A stretch of DNA of 17,294 nucleotides from an uncultured Solirubrobacterales bacterium (lineage in GTDB: Bacteria > Actinomycetota > Thermoleophilia > Solirubrobacterales > Solirubrobacteraceae): assembly GCA_903830015.1 (NCBI GenBank), contig CAIKSH010000178.1, forward strand, positions 1-17,294, read 5' to 3'. Numbering within the stretch: the stretch's first letter is position 1; every line of letters begins with the position of its first letter. The notes under the pieces were generated by a model. The model was not told where the DNA came from, ran no database searches, and saw only the letters and a program-made list of their open reading frames with translations. The translations under genes and the position numbers were made by a program. Shown here piece by piece: positions 1 through 6,338 of the stretch.

Positions 1-622
1 AGCGCTCGAAGATCTCGGGGATGATCCTCTCCTGGACAATCTGCGGGCCGTCGGGATTGACGGCATCGTCGCCGGCGGTCATGACGCTGTTCATCAGCTC
101 GGCCCACATCTGGTCGTCCTCGGGCGGCAGCCCCATGAAGCGGCAGATCACGCGCGAGACGACCGGCTGGGCGACCGAGTCGACCAGGTCGCACTCCTCA
201 ATGCCGTCGAGCCGGTCCAGGACGTTGCGGGTGATCTCGCGGATGTCGTCGCCGTGCTCGGCGATCCGCCTGGGAGTGAAGCCACGCTGGAAGAGGGCCT
301 TGAGCCGGTCGTGCTTGGGCGGGTCCATACCGATGAACATCGCCTGGCTGAGCTCCAGCGGCAGCACCCCGTCGGTGATCGCCGTTATGCCGCCGATCTC
401 GGAGGAGTAGGTCTCCCAGTCGCGGCTTACGTCGTGGATGTCGTCGTAGGTGGTGACCGACCAGTAGCCGGCCTCCTCCGGAAAGTCGGGCATCTCCGGC
501 GACCAGTGAACCGGGCACTCGCTGCGCATGCGCGCGAAGAGCTCGTTCGGCGGCCCGTCCTCCCACGAGTCCTCGGTGAAGGCAAGTACTTCGGTGATCG
601 GTACCTGGTGCTCAGTGGACAT
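1..622 (-). CDS. Cytochrome P450, N-terminal part (3' end outside window)
   Basis: This is the first 207 residues of a bacterial class I cytochrome P450, a soluble haem monooxygenase fed by ferredoxin and reductase. The reading frame starts at ATG 622 and is still open at base 1, so the I-helix, ExxR and Cys haem-ligand regions lie outside the window. Visible hallmarks are the beta-1 segment YWSVTTYDDIHDVSRD (about 53-68), YSSEIGG (72-78), and the helix C block MDPPKHDRLKALF (99-111) with His104 and Arg106, which in P450s contact the haem propionates. FTPRRI and later RFMGLPPED also fit. The overall pattern resembles the CYP125/CYP142/CYP124 type that acts on steroids or lipids, but the subfamily and substrate are inference. 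The start is supported by an in-frame stop just upstream and by a promoter whose predicted transcription start falls on the ATG. The TolB-like gene is divergent. Confidence 0.93.
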   Translation of the reverse strand, partial: MSTEHQVPITEVLAFTEDSWEDGPPNELFARMRSECPVHWSPEMPDFPEEAGYWSVTTYDDIHDVSRDWETYSSEIGGITAITDGVLPLELSQAMFIGMDPPKHDRLKALFQRGFTPRRIAEHGDDIREITRNVLDRLDGIEECDLVDSVAQPVVSRVICRFMGLPPEDDQMWAELMNSVMTAGDDAVNPDGPQIVQERIIPEIFER

Positions 623-629
623 GGCCTTC

Positions 630-659
630 AGTATGCCAGCAGGTTTGACAGGGTGTCAA
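630..659 (-). promoter_or_regulatory. Promoter of the P450 gene, predicted leaderless
   Basis: On the minus strand TTGACA (659-654) is a perfect -35 box. After an 18-base spacer comes CATACT (635-630), a fair -10 box. Only 7 bases separate the -10 from ATG 622, so transcription should begin at or next to the start codon. No Shine-Dalgarno sequence is present. Confidence 0.6.
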
Positions 660-660
660 A
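644..660. promoter_or_regulatory. Perfect 17-bp palindrome, candidate repressor operator
   Basis: TTTGACA-GGG-TGTCAAA has two perfect 7-base arms around 3 bases. It covers the -35 box of the P450 promoter and lies upstream of the divergent TolB-like gene. A dimeric repressor (TetR, GntR or MarR type) bound here would block the P450 promoter. The cognate regulator is not in the window, so the identity is inference. The arms are too short to be a terminator and there is no T tract. Confidence 0.5.
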
Positions 661-702
661 TCGCCGGCGAGCGAACTTCGACACCGTGGGCCCGCGATTC
701 GT

Positions 703-708
703 TATCTT
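703..708 (+). promoter_or_regulatory. -10 box (TATCTT) ahead of the mini-ORF and TolB-like gene
   Basis: TATCTT fits the TANNNT -10 consensus and ends exactly 6 bases before GTG 715, the same spacing seen at several other starts here. A TCGACA at 678-683 could be the -35 box with a 19-base spacer, which is longer than ideal. Confidence 0.45.
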
Positions 709-714
709 CGCTTC

Positions 715-735
715 GTGCTTCGGGGAGGCAAGTGA
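715..735 (+). CDS. Putative 6-codon leaderless leader ORF (MLRGGK)
   Basis: GTG CTT CGG GGA GGC AAG TGA lies between the TATCTT -10 box (6-base gap) and the TolB-like gene. Its TGA (733-735) overlaps the GTG start (732-734) of that gene in a GTGA arrangement. The mini-ORF also contains the GGGGAGG (722-728) that would serve as ribosome binding site for the downstream gene. If real, a ribosome starting on the leaderless GTG would end at the next start and could re-initiate. It could instead be an accidental short frame in a 17-base leader; the positional fit is the only evidence. Confidence 0.35.
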   Translation: MLRGGK

Positions 736-2072
736 TCTCGGTTCCGGGCTGCACCCGCATCCGGTGCGCCCTGGCCGCCGCCACTGCTGCCGCGGTCCTC
801 GCAGCCCCCGCGGCCGCCCACGCCGACGCAATCACCTACGCCGACGGGGGGAACGTGTGGGTCGCCTCGCCCGACGGCTCGGTCAAGAAGCAGCTCACCA
901 CTAACGGAACTCCCGACGGCGTCCGCTACTTCGGCCCCTCGCAGGCCGATAACGGGCGGATTTCGGTGATTTTCGCGGCCGGCCTCGGCAAGTCCTCGTC
1001 TCCCAACATCCAGGTCCTCTCAGCCAGCGGCAAGCTGGAGAAGACCGGCCTGCTCCAGATGCAGACCTGCGGGGCGTTTGGCGCCAACCCCTCGGCATTC
1101 GGCTACACGCGAATTAGCCCGGACGGCGAGGCGATCCTTTACGACTACATCTGCACCAACACCGGCCAGGCGGGCGGCGGGACCGCAGGGACGAGGGTCT
1201 ACACGGCCGTGACCTCGGGAACCAGCCCCGGCGGCGCAATCCTCGAGGAGCTTCGTGCCCCGGGCGGCTACCTGCCAACCTGGCTGGCCCGCAAGAACGG
1301 GGAGTTCAACGACGTCCTGGCCACCGACCAGTACGGCCGCTGGATCGGAACTCTGTCCTGGCAGACGCCGCTTGAGTGGACGCCCGGTGTGTGGGTTGTC
1401 CTCGACGAGGGCTCCACCCTCGGAGGCGCATCGTTCTCTCGAACCAACAACGTCTTCGTCTACGAGATAAAGGCGGAAGACACCGGGGACTACCTGATCG
1501 GTGCGGCGAAACTCGACGGTGACTTCGCTCCCGGCGTGCAACGGCTCGGCGAGTGCATCATCGCGAGCTCGCGGGAATCAATGAACCCCTCGGTCTCCCC
1601 CGACGGGAGCCGCGTAACGTGGAGCGACAACGAGGGAGCAAAGGTCGCACCGCTCACCATCCCGCAGGATGTGATAGGTCGACCGTGCGGAGGAACGGTC
1701 ACGACGCTCTCGCGTACGGGCGCTAACCCCGTCTTCAGCGGCGCTGCCGCGCCGACGAACGGCGGTGGGCCCGATCCGAACCCATCGCCCGGGCCGAACG
1801 GGGGCCTGACGATCAGCGGACCAACGAAGGCCACCCGAGCCCAGGTCAGCAAGGGCCTCAGCTTCTACACCAGGTGCGCGAAGAAGTGCTCGGTGAAGGC
1901 GACGATGAGCGCCGGCGGCAAGACGGTCGCCCGGGCAAGCAAGAAGCTCAAGCGCAAGGGAACGGCGAAGCTGAAGCTCAAGGCGAAGCTCGCTGCCGGG
2001 GTGACCTCGGTAACCGTGGTGGTCTCCAGCGGCGGCAAGTCGGCCACCCGGACCGTCGCGGTCTCCGGCTAG
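732..2072 (+). CDS. Secreted TolB/PD40-type beta-propeller protein with C-terminal basic module
   Basis: 446 residues. The GTG start at 732 has GGGGAGG 3 bases upstream and puts an Ala-rich signal peptide first (about residues 1-31, ending AHA before DA). A longer frame from 528 exists but would bury the signal sequence. The mature part carries WD40-like PD40/TolB blades: YADGGNVWVASPDG, RISPDGEAILYDY and SVSPDGSRVTWSDNEG. A Pro/Gly/Asn linker (GGGPDPNPSPGPNGG) leads to a terminal domain of about 90 residues. That domain holds a CAKKC motif and a Lys-rich stretch (SKKLKRKGTAKLKLKAKLA) ending in beta strands. Similar Lys/Ala/Gly modules are common on exported proteins of Solirubrobacterales (general recollection). 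The protein probably acts outside the membrane in binding or scaffolding; no catalytic residues are recognised. It converges on the alpha/beta hydrolase gene and shares a CTAG at the stops. Confidence 0.82.
   Translation: MISVPGCTRIRCALAAATAAAVLAAPAAAHADAITYADGGNVWVASPDGSVKKQLTTNGTPDGVRYFGPSQADNGRISVIFAAGLGKSSSPNIQVLSASGKLEKTGLLQMQTCGAFGANPSAFGYTRISPDGEAILYDYICTNTGQAGGGTAGTRVYTAVTSGTSPGGAILEELRAPGGYLPTWLARKNGEFNDVLATDQYGRWIGTLSWQTPLEWTPGVWVVLDEGSTLGGASFSRTNNVFVYEIKAEDTGDYLIGAAKLDGDFAPGVQRLGECIIASSRESMNPSVSPDGSRVTWSDNEGAKVAPLTIPQDVIGRPCGGTVTTLSRTGANPVFSGAAAPTNGGGPDPNPSPGPNGGLTISGPTKATRAQVSKGLSFYTRCAKKCSVKATMSAGGKTVARASKKLKRKGTAKLKLKAKLAAGVTSVTVVVSSGGKSATRTVAVSG
2069..2072. other. Shared CTAG: overlapping TAG stops of convergent genes
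   Basis: The palindrome CTAG gives TAG at 2070-2072 on the plus strand (TolB-like gene) and TAG at 2071-2069 on the minus strand (alpha/beta hydrolase). There is no intergenic space and no room for a conventional terminator. Confidence 0.9.
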
Positions 2073-2788
2073 CCGGCGACGATCTCCTCCAGCAGCTCCG
2101 CCAACCGCTCAGGCTCGGTGACCATCGCGTCGTGGCCGGTCTCGATCTCGAGCATCTCGACACCCTCGGCCCGCGCCCGCTCGGTTGAGGGCACCAGGCC
2201 CGCGTTCTTCGGGCTGGTCAGGTCTATGAAGGTTCGAGGCAGCCTGCGCGCCACGTGATTCGGCGCGCTAACCGCCTCAGTACACGAGAGAAAGGGCTGG
2301 TCGGTCAGCCGGGGCCACACCCAGTCGCGATCGGCCGGATCGGTCACTCCCCACCGCTCCAGGTACTCCTCCTGGGCGACAACGCGCCAGCCGTCGCCCT
2401 GCTCGCGAACGACCCGCAGGAAGGCCTCCCGGGACTCAGGCGGCTCCATGTCCATGACCGACTCTCCGTCGTCGGGCATGAACGCGTCGAGGTAGACCAG
2501 CCGCGCGATCCGCTCGGGACGCAGCTCGGCTAACCCGGTTATCACCGCGCCGGCGTAGCTGTGGCCGACCAGGATCACGCCCTCCAGCCCCTCGTCGTCG
2601 AACAGCGAGACGACGTCGTCGACGTGCGTCGACAGGCCGACCTCCGGCGTCAGCTCGGCGGCCCGCTCGGCCATGCCGGGCAGCGACGGCGCGTAGACCA
2701 CGTGCCCGGCCGCCTCGAGCAGCGGCACGACCCTCTCCCAGCACCAGCCGCCGTGGTTGGAGCCGTGGACGAGTACGAAGGTGGCCAA
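2069..2788 (-). CDS. Alpha/beta hydrolase, hydroxynitrile lyase/methylesterase-like
   Basis: 239 residues, cytoplasmic, no signal peptide. The N-terminus FVLVHGSNHGGWCW is the oxyanion-side block typical of the plant-esterase/hydroxynitrile-lyase-like subgroup (AB hydrolase 6 type). The nucleophile elbow GHSYAG places Ser77, and the catalytic His is His219 in ETGHDAM. The acid residue is less clear: the usual Asp position after strand 6 reads TSPKN, so an alternative Asp or Glu may serve. The start is TTG at 2788; the usual ATG is absent, and homologues of this type begin just before FVLVHG. The stop of the dehydrogenase lies 1 base upstream, so the two form a translationally coupled operon. 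Probable function is hydrolysis of an ester or similar small molecule; substrate unknown. Confidence 0.88.
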   Translation of the reverse strand: MATFVLVHGSNHGGWCWERVVPLLEAAGHVVYAPSLPGMAERAAELTPEVGLSTHVDDVVSLFDDEGLEGVILVGHSYAGAVITGLAELRPERIARLVYLDAFMPDDGESVMDMEPPESREAFLRVVREQGDGWRVVAQEEYLERWGVTDPADRDWVWPRLTDQPFLSCTEAVSAPNHVARRLPRTFIDLTSPKNAGLVPSTERARAEGVEMLEIETGHDAMVTEPERLAELLEEIVAG

Positions 2789-2789
2789 C

Positions 2790-3545
2790 TCAGCGGGTCT
2801 GCCCGGTGGGGCGGATCAGGACCTCGTTCACGTTCACCCGGGGCGGGGCGGTAACCGCGTGGAGAATCGCCGCCGCGATGTCCTCCGACTCGAGCACCTC
2901 GCCGTACTTCTCCTTCATCTTGGCGATCGTCTCTATTACCGCCGGATTGGTGTTGTGGGTCGGCAGCTCGGTCTCCACCATCCCCGGCTCGATGCAGGTG
3001 ACGCGGATCTTGGACATCGCCGCCTCCTGGCGCAGCGCTTCGCTGAAGCCGGTGACCGCCCACTTGGTCGCGTTGTAGACGCCGACGAAGGCGCTGGCCG
3101 TCCGGCCGGCTACCGAGGAGACGTTGACGACGTGGCCGTGGCCGCTGTCGCGCAGGTGGGGCAGCGCCGCCTGGGTGCAGTAGAGGAGGCCGAGCACGTT
3201 GACGTCGACCATCCGGCGCCACTGGTCGGTATCGGCACCCTCGATCGGGCCGAGAAGCATCACGCCGGCGTTGTTGACCAGGATGTCGAGCCGCCCGAGC
3301 TTCTCCACGGTGGTGGCGATAAATGCGTGAGCCGAGGCCTCGTCGGCCACGTCGCACTCGACCGCCAGCGCCTGTCCCCCCTCTTCCTCGATCCGGGCGG
3401 CCAGCGCCTCGAGGCGGTCGACGCGACGCGCTCCCAGCGAAACCGCCGCGCCGGCCTGGGCGAGGGCAACGGCCGTAGCCTCGCCGATCCCCGACGAGGC
3501 GCCGGTGATGGCCGCCACGCGGCCCGACAGCGGTAGGTCAGCCAT
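2790..3545 (-). CDS. Short-chain dehydrogenase/reductase (classical SDR)
   Basis: 251 residues, the usual classical SDR length. Visible motifs are the dinucleotide-binding TGASSGIG (14-21), NNAG (91-94), the structural/catalytic Asn116 in VDVNVLG, and the triad Ser144, Tyr157 and Lys161 (YNATK) with the usual 13-residue Ser-Tyr spacing. Arg40-Arg41 after strand 2 suggests NADP(H) preference. EPGMVETEL closes the substrate loop. The protein should oxidise an alcohol or reduce a ketone in the cytoplasm; the substrate is not readable. It is the first gene of a two-gene operon with the alpha/beta hydrolase and is divergent from the SnoaL-like gene. The ATG at 3545 is preceded by TAGGCT with a 6-base gap and no Shine-Dalgarno sequence. 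Confidence 0.95.
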   Translation of the reverse strand: MADLPLSGRVAAITGASSGIGEATAVALAQAGAAVSLGARRVDRLEALAARIEEEGGQALAVECDVADEASAHAFIATTVEKLGRLDILVNNAGVMLLGPIEGADTDQWRRMVDVNVLGLLYCTQAALPHLRDSGHGHVVNVSSVAGRTASAFVGVYNATKWAVTGFSEALRQEAAMSKIRVTCIEPGMVETELPTHNTNPAVIETIAKMKEKYGEVLESEDIAAAILHAVTAPPRVNVNEVLIRPTGQTR

Positions 3546-3551
3546 GCGGCA

Positions 3552-3557
3552 AGCCTA
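3552..3557 (-). promoter_or_regulatory. -10 box (TAGGCT) of the SDR operon, predicted leaderless
   Basis: TAGGCT on the minus strand ends 6 bases before ATG 3545. No convincing -35 box is seen. It is half of an 8-bp inverted repeat (AAGCCTAT 3551-3558 / ATAGGCTT 3584-3591) with the divergent promoter. Confidence 0.6.
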
Positions 3558-3584
3558 TACCGGCCGTGCTCACGCGATCGGCCA

Positions 3585-3590
3585 TAGGCT
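3585..3590 (+). promoter_or_regulatory. -10 box (TAGGCT) of the SnoaL-like gene, predicted leaderless
   Basis: TAGGCT ends 6 bases before GTG 3597, mirroring the promoter of the divergent SDR gene with the same hexamer and the same gap. No -35 consensus is evident. Confidence 0.6.
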
Positions 3591-3596
3591 TGACCG

Positions 3597-4010
3597 GTGT
3601 CCTCCGACGCCAACCGGGAGCTGGTCGAGCGCTTCTACCAGCAGGTGGTCAACGAGCGGCGGCTGGATGCAATCGACGAACTGCTCAGCGAAGACTTCGT
3701 CCACAACGGCGAGCAGCGCGGGCGAGAGGGACAGAGGCGGACCTACGAAGCCTTCTTCGCGGGTTTCCCCGACCTGACCAGCGAGGTCGTCGAGATACTC
3801 GCGGCCGGGGATGAGGTTGCCGTGCACCGCCGGTGGACCGGCACGCACGAAGGCCTGTTCCAGGGCGTCGAGCCGACCGGCCGGCGGGTGGAGTTCGAAT
3901 CGACGGCGATCCTCAGGCTGCGCGACGGGCAGATAGCCGAATATCGGGGCGTCGTTGACCTTCTCGGGCTGATGCAGCAGCTCGGCGCCGCGCCCGCGGT
4001 CTCGTTCTAG
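3597..4010 (+). CDS. SnoaL-like / ester cyclase-type NTF2-fold protein
   Basis: 137 residues, a single NTF2-like domain. Typical features are NRELVERFYQQVVNERRLDAIDELLSED-type helices at the N-terminus, then FVHNGE, FFAGFPDL, VHRRWTGTHEG, the loop PTGRRVEFESTAILRLRDGQIAEYRGVVDLLGLMQQLG. The order FPDL, W.GTH.G, PTG..V and ILR..DGKI.E matches SnoaL-like polyketide-cyclase-related proteins. Most members have unknown roles and cyclase activity should not be assumed. The GTG at 3597 sits 6 bases after TAGGCT. The gene converges on the DUF6790-like gene and shares CTAG at the stop. Proximity to the SDR and hydrolase suggests a small-molecule pathway, but this is inference. Confidence 0.9.
   Translation: MSSDANRELVERFYQQVVNERRLDAIDELLSEDFVHNGEQRGREGQRRTYEAFFAGFPDLTSEVVEILAAGDEVAVHRRWTGTHEGLFQGVEPTGRRVEFESTAILRLRDGQIAEYRGVVDLLGLMQQLGAAPAVSF
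4007..4010. other. Shared CTAG: second pair of overlapping convergent TAG stops
   Basis: CTAG supplies TAG 4008-4010 for the SnoaL-like gene (plus) and TAG 4009-4007 for the membrane protein gene (minus), exactly as at 2069-2072. Confidence 0.9.
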
Positions 4011-4525
4011 ATCGAGCCGGTGGAGAGGAGCAGCGCCACGAGGGAGATCGGGATGCCGAAGTCCCAGATCAGGATCAGCGTGTTATTCGGCGCGTAGTTC
4101 TTCACCCGGATGATCTCGATCAGGTGGTTGACCCCGGCGAGGAAGAGGAAGGTGATGGTCGGCAGGGCGGCCGCGATCCAGGCCTCCTTCCCGTTCTGGC
4201 CGGCGTAGAGGCAGGCCAGCCCGGCTCCCAGCGAGACGAAGGCGATTTCGTACTGGAAGCCGTTGGTCGTCCAGCCGATCGAGGCCGCGGTCTTCTTGGC
4301 CAGCACCGAATGCATGAACGAGGAGACCAGGAAGATGATGCCGGTGAAGAAGAACATCCACCGCAGTGAGTTGACGTCAGAGGCCTCTCCGGCGACGGCG
4401 CCAGGAGCCTGGGTGTTGGTCAGGGAGAGGATCCAGGCGACGACGAAGGTCGCCGGAAGCATGAGGGCCATGCCGATCCCCCCGGCCTTGTCTCCCTTCC
4501 CCGCGGGCGCTGCGCTCGATTCCAT
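4007..4525 (-). CDS. DUF6790-like integral membrane protein
   Basis: 172 residues with about five hydrophobic segments (roughly 17-37, 55-76, 90-107, 113-137, 150-168). The block ASIGWTTNGFQYEIAFVSLG resembles the IGW-x-x-x-x-FQFE-type signature I associate with DUF6790 membrane proteins. That assignment is from memory and should be treated as moderate. LAGVNHLIEI carries a conserved-looking His/Glu inside a membrane helix. The function is unknown. The ATG at 4525 is preceded by TAGGTT with a 6-base gap and by TTGCCC 18 bases further up, so it has its own promoter although it follows the secreted-protein gene on the same strand. Confidence 0.75.
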   Translation of the reverse strand: MESSAAPAGKGDKAGGIGMALMLPATFVVAWILSLTNTQAPGAVAGEASDVNSLRWMFFFTGIIFLVSSFMHSVLAKKTAASIGWTTNGFQYEIAFVSLGAGLACLYAGQNGKEAWIAAALPTITFLFLAGVNHLIEIIRVKNYAPNNTLILIWDFGIPISLVALLLSTGSI

Positions 4526-4531
4526 GGGCCG

Positions 4532-4561
4532 AACCTACCCCAGGGCGAAAGCCGAGGGCAA
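4532..4561 (-). promoter_or_regulatory. Promoter (TTGCCC-18-TAGGTT) of the DUF6790-like gene
   Basis: On the minus strand TTGCCC (4561-4556), an 18-base spacer and TAGGTT (4537-4532) end 6 bases before ATG 4525. Both boxes and the spacing are good, and the transcript should be leaderless. Confidence 0.6.
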
Positions 4562-4595
4562 GCGAGGAGCAACTGGCGGAGCGCCGGCCGGCTGT

Positions 4596-6275
4596 CTAGA
4601 ACTTGAAGGCGAGAGACAGGACCGCGCGATCGGCCCCGCCGCGGCGCTGCTCGCCGGCCGCGGTGAAGGCAGCATTGACCACCGCTCCCGAAGGGATCGA
4701 TGAGAGCGAGGGGAAGACTCCCGCCGAGATGGCCTGGCCGATGCAGGTGCGCAGGTTGGTCTCGTAGGTGCGCGTGCTGGCCGGGTTCGGAGCCGCGTCG
4801 TCGGACGGGTCGGCCGGGCCGAAGAAATCGGCCCCGTTCGGACCGTCGGGGAAGACCGCGTTGCCGGACGCATCGCAGGTGAACTCCCGCTGGGCCCGGA
4901 CGCTGCGCAGGCCACCGGAACCGCCGTCGGGGACGCGGAGGTCGCCAATGGAGATCGTGTAGTGGAGCCGGCCCATGTCCATGAACGGCTGCTCGCCGGC
5001 ACCGGGAACGCCGCGGCGCTGCGGGCGCCAGTAGACCATCGAGAGGTCGCCGGCCGGGCTCAGCTGGATCGCCGAGCCGTCGTTGGTGCCCGGCGCGTTC
5101 GGGTCTCCGTATGTGATGTCGGTCGAGGTGCCGCCGGAGGTCACGGTCTTGACGGCGGGCGCGGTGACCGGGTAGCTCGGCAGCGCGATGGTGTTGATGT
5201 CGACCCTTTCACCCGCGATATTCAGGTTGACGTTGTAGATGTCGCCCGGCGACAGCTGGGCCGAGGTGGCCTTCGGGATCAGCCCCATCGCCCAGCTCCT
5301 GAAACTGTCCCGCGCTAGCTCCTCGAGCCCGTTGCCCGGAGCGAGGGGATCCGGCCGGTACTGACGCCAGGGAGTGCCGCGCGGAAGGCTGGCGGACGAC
5401 TCGCTCAGGCCGCCGATCAGCGCGGTGCCGGTCTGGTAATTGCAGTAGGAGAGCGACCCGCAGTCGACCCAGGCGCCGGTCACCTCGCCGTCGCTCGGCG
5501 GCCGGCTGAGGTAGAAGGTGATCGAGAAGCCACGGTCGGCCGTGAGGTTGGCGTCGATCTGGGCATCGGTAACTCCGGTGGCGTTCACGTTGACCCCCGA
5601 ACTCGAGGGCTGCAGGAACATTGCGGCGAAGATCCCGTCGCTGGTCGGGGTCTGGGCGGCGTCCTGGTTGTCGAGCACGCCGTTTCCGTTGTCGTCGACG
5701 TCGACGCTGCTCGGGAGCCCGTCCCGGTCCGGGTCGGTGCCGCCGGGGATCGTCCCCTGGGTGGCGCCCTGGGCGGCGCGGGCCGTCTTCGCCGCCTTCT
5801 GGAGGCCGAGGCGGCCGGCGCCGATCGGGGCGCCCTTGACGGTCTTGGCGTAGGCCGAGGTGAGGAGGAGCTTGGTGGAGACGTTCCTGGAGAGGACGGC
5901 GTAACCGCCGCGCACCTTCGCCGTTCCGAGACTGACGCTCGACTTCTTCGCGGCGCCCTTGCCGAGCGTCAGGTATCCCTTGGAGCCCTTGGAGGCCAGC
6001 ACGACCGGGCCCAGATAACGGCCGTTGGCGTCGGAGAGCTGGAGGGTGGTCCCCGAGACCCGGCTGCGGGGCACCTTCAGCGAAGTGGTGCCCGACTTCA
6101 GGCTCGCCTTGACCGCGATACCGCTGCTGGCCATGGCCAGGACCGAACCGCCCTTGGCGCCGCTGACCTTGAGCTTCAGCGTGGTGGTCGAGGCGGCGAG
6201 CGCCGGCGAGGCGCCCAGGCCGCAGCCCATGGCAGCGATGGCGGTGATGACGAGTAGACGCGGTGAAATACGCAT
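4596..6275 (-). CDS. Secreted protein of unknown function with Asp-rich Ca-binding-type loops
   Basis: 559 residues. MRISPRLLVITAIAAMG begins a signal peptide with probable cleavage after ALA (about residue 27). Residues 28-165 form a Ser/Gly/Lys-rich repetitive beta region. A short hinge then gives DPDRDG (181-186) and VDVDDNGNGVLD (191-202). These are two acidic loops of the kind found in thrombospondin type 3 repeats and EF-hand-like/dockerin calcium sites. The rest (about 210-559) is a large beta-rich domain I do not recognise. It contains Cys residues in pairs (for example CGSLSYC) that could form disulfides in the exported protein, and ends in the strand VLSLAFKF. The aromatic terminus is reminiscent of outer-membrane proteins but means little in this group. 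The ATG at 6275 follows TAGATT with a 6-base gap. The P-loop gene is divergent. Confidence 0.78.
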   Translation of the reverse strand: MRISPRLLVITAIAAMGCGLGASPALAASTTTLKLKVSGAKGGSVLAMASSGIAVKASLKSGTTSLKVPRSRVSGTTLQLSDANGRYLGPVVLASKGSKGYLTLGKGAAKKSSVSLGTAKVRGGYAVLSRNVSTKLLLTSAYAKTVKGAPIGAGRLGLQKAAKTARAAQGATQGTIPGGTDPDRDGLPSSVDVDDNGNGVLDNQDAAQTPTSDGIFAAMFLQPSSSGVNVNATGVTDAQIDANLTADRGFSITFYLSRPPSDGEVTGAWVDCGSLSYCNYQTGTALIGGLSESSASLPRGTPWRQYRPDPLAPGNGLEELARDSFRSWAMGLIPKATSAQLSPGDIYNVNLNIAGERVDINTIALPSYPVTAPAVKTVTSGGTSTDITYGDPNAPGTNDGSAIQLSPAGDLSMVYWRPQRRGVPGAGEQPFMDMGRLHYTISIGDLRVPDGGSGGLRSVRAQREFTCDASGNAVFPDGPNGADFFGPADPSDDAAPNPASTRTYETNLRTCIGQAISAGVFPSLSSIPSGAVVNAAFTAAGEQRRGGADRAVLSLAFKF

Positions 6276-6281
6276 GACCGA

Positions 6282-6287
6282 AATCTA
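6282..6287 (-). promoter_or_regulatory. -10 box (TAGATT) of the 559-residue secreted protein gene
   Basis: TAGATT on the minus strand ends 6 bases before ATG 6275, predicting a leaderless transcript. No clear -35 box is seen. Confidence 0.55.
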
Positions 6288-6325
6288 GACCAGATCCCGG
6301 CTTCCATGCGCCAGTTTGCGCCCAA

Positions 6326-6331
6326 TAACCT
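6326..6331 (+). promoter_or_regulatory. -10 box (TAACCT) of the P-loop gene
   Basis: TAACCT ends 7 bases before ATG 6339 and decides the start: ATG 6306 would lie upstream of the predicted transcription start and is not used. Confidence 0.5.
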
Positions 6332-6338
6332 CGCCGCG

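Noticed and set aside
528..731. Upstream extension of the TolB-like frame from 528
   Set aside because: It overlaps the P450 gene and its promoter and would bury the signal peptide; GTG 732 is preferred.
254..904. Plus-strand open frame of 216 codons
   Set aside because: Antisense to the P450 and across the promoter region; composition is typical of a shadow frame.
6306..6338. ATG 6306 as start of the P-loop protein
   Set aside because: It lies upstream of the TAACCT -10 box and adds residues not typical before the first kinase strand.
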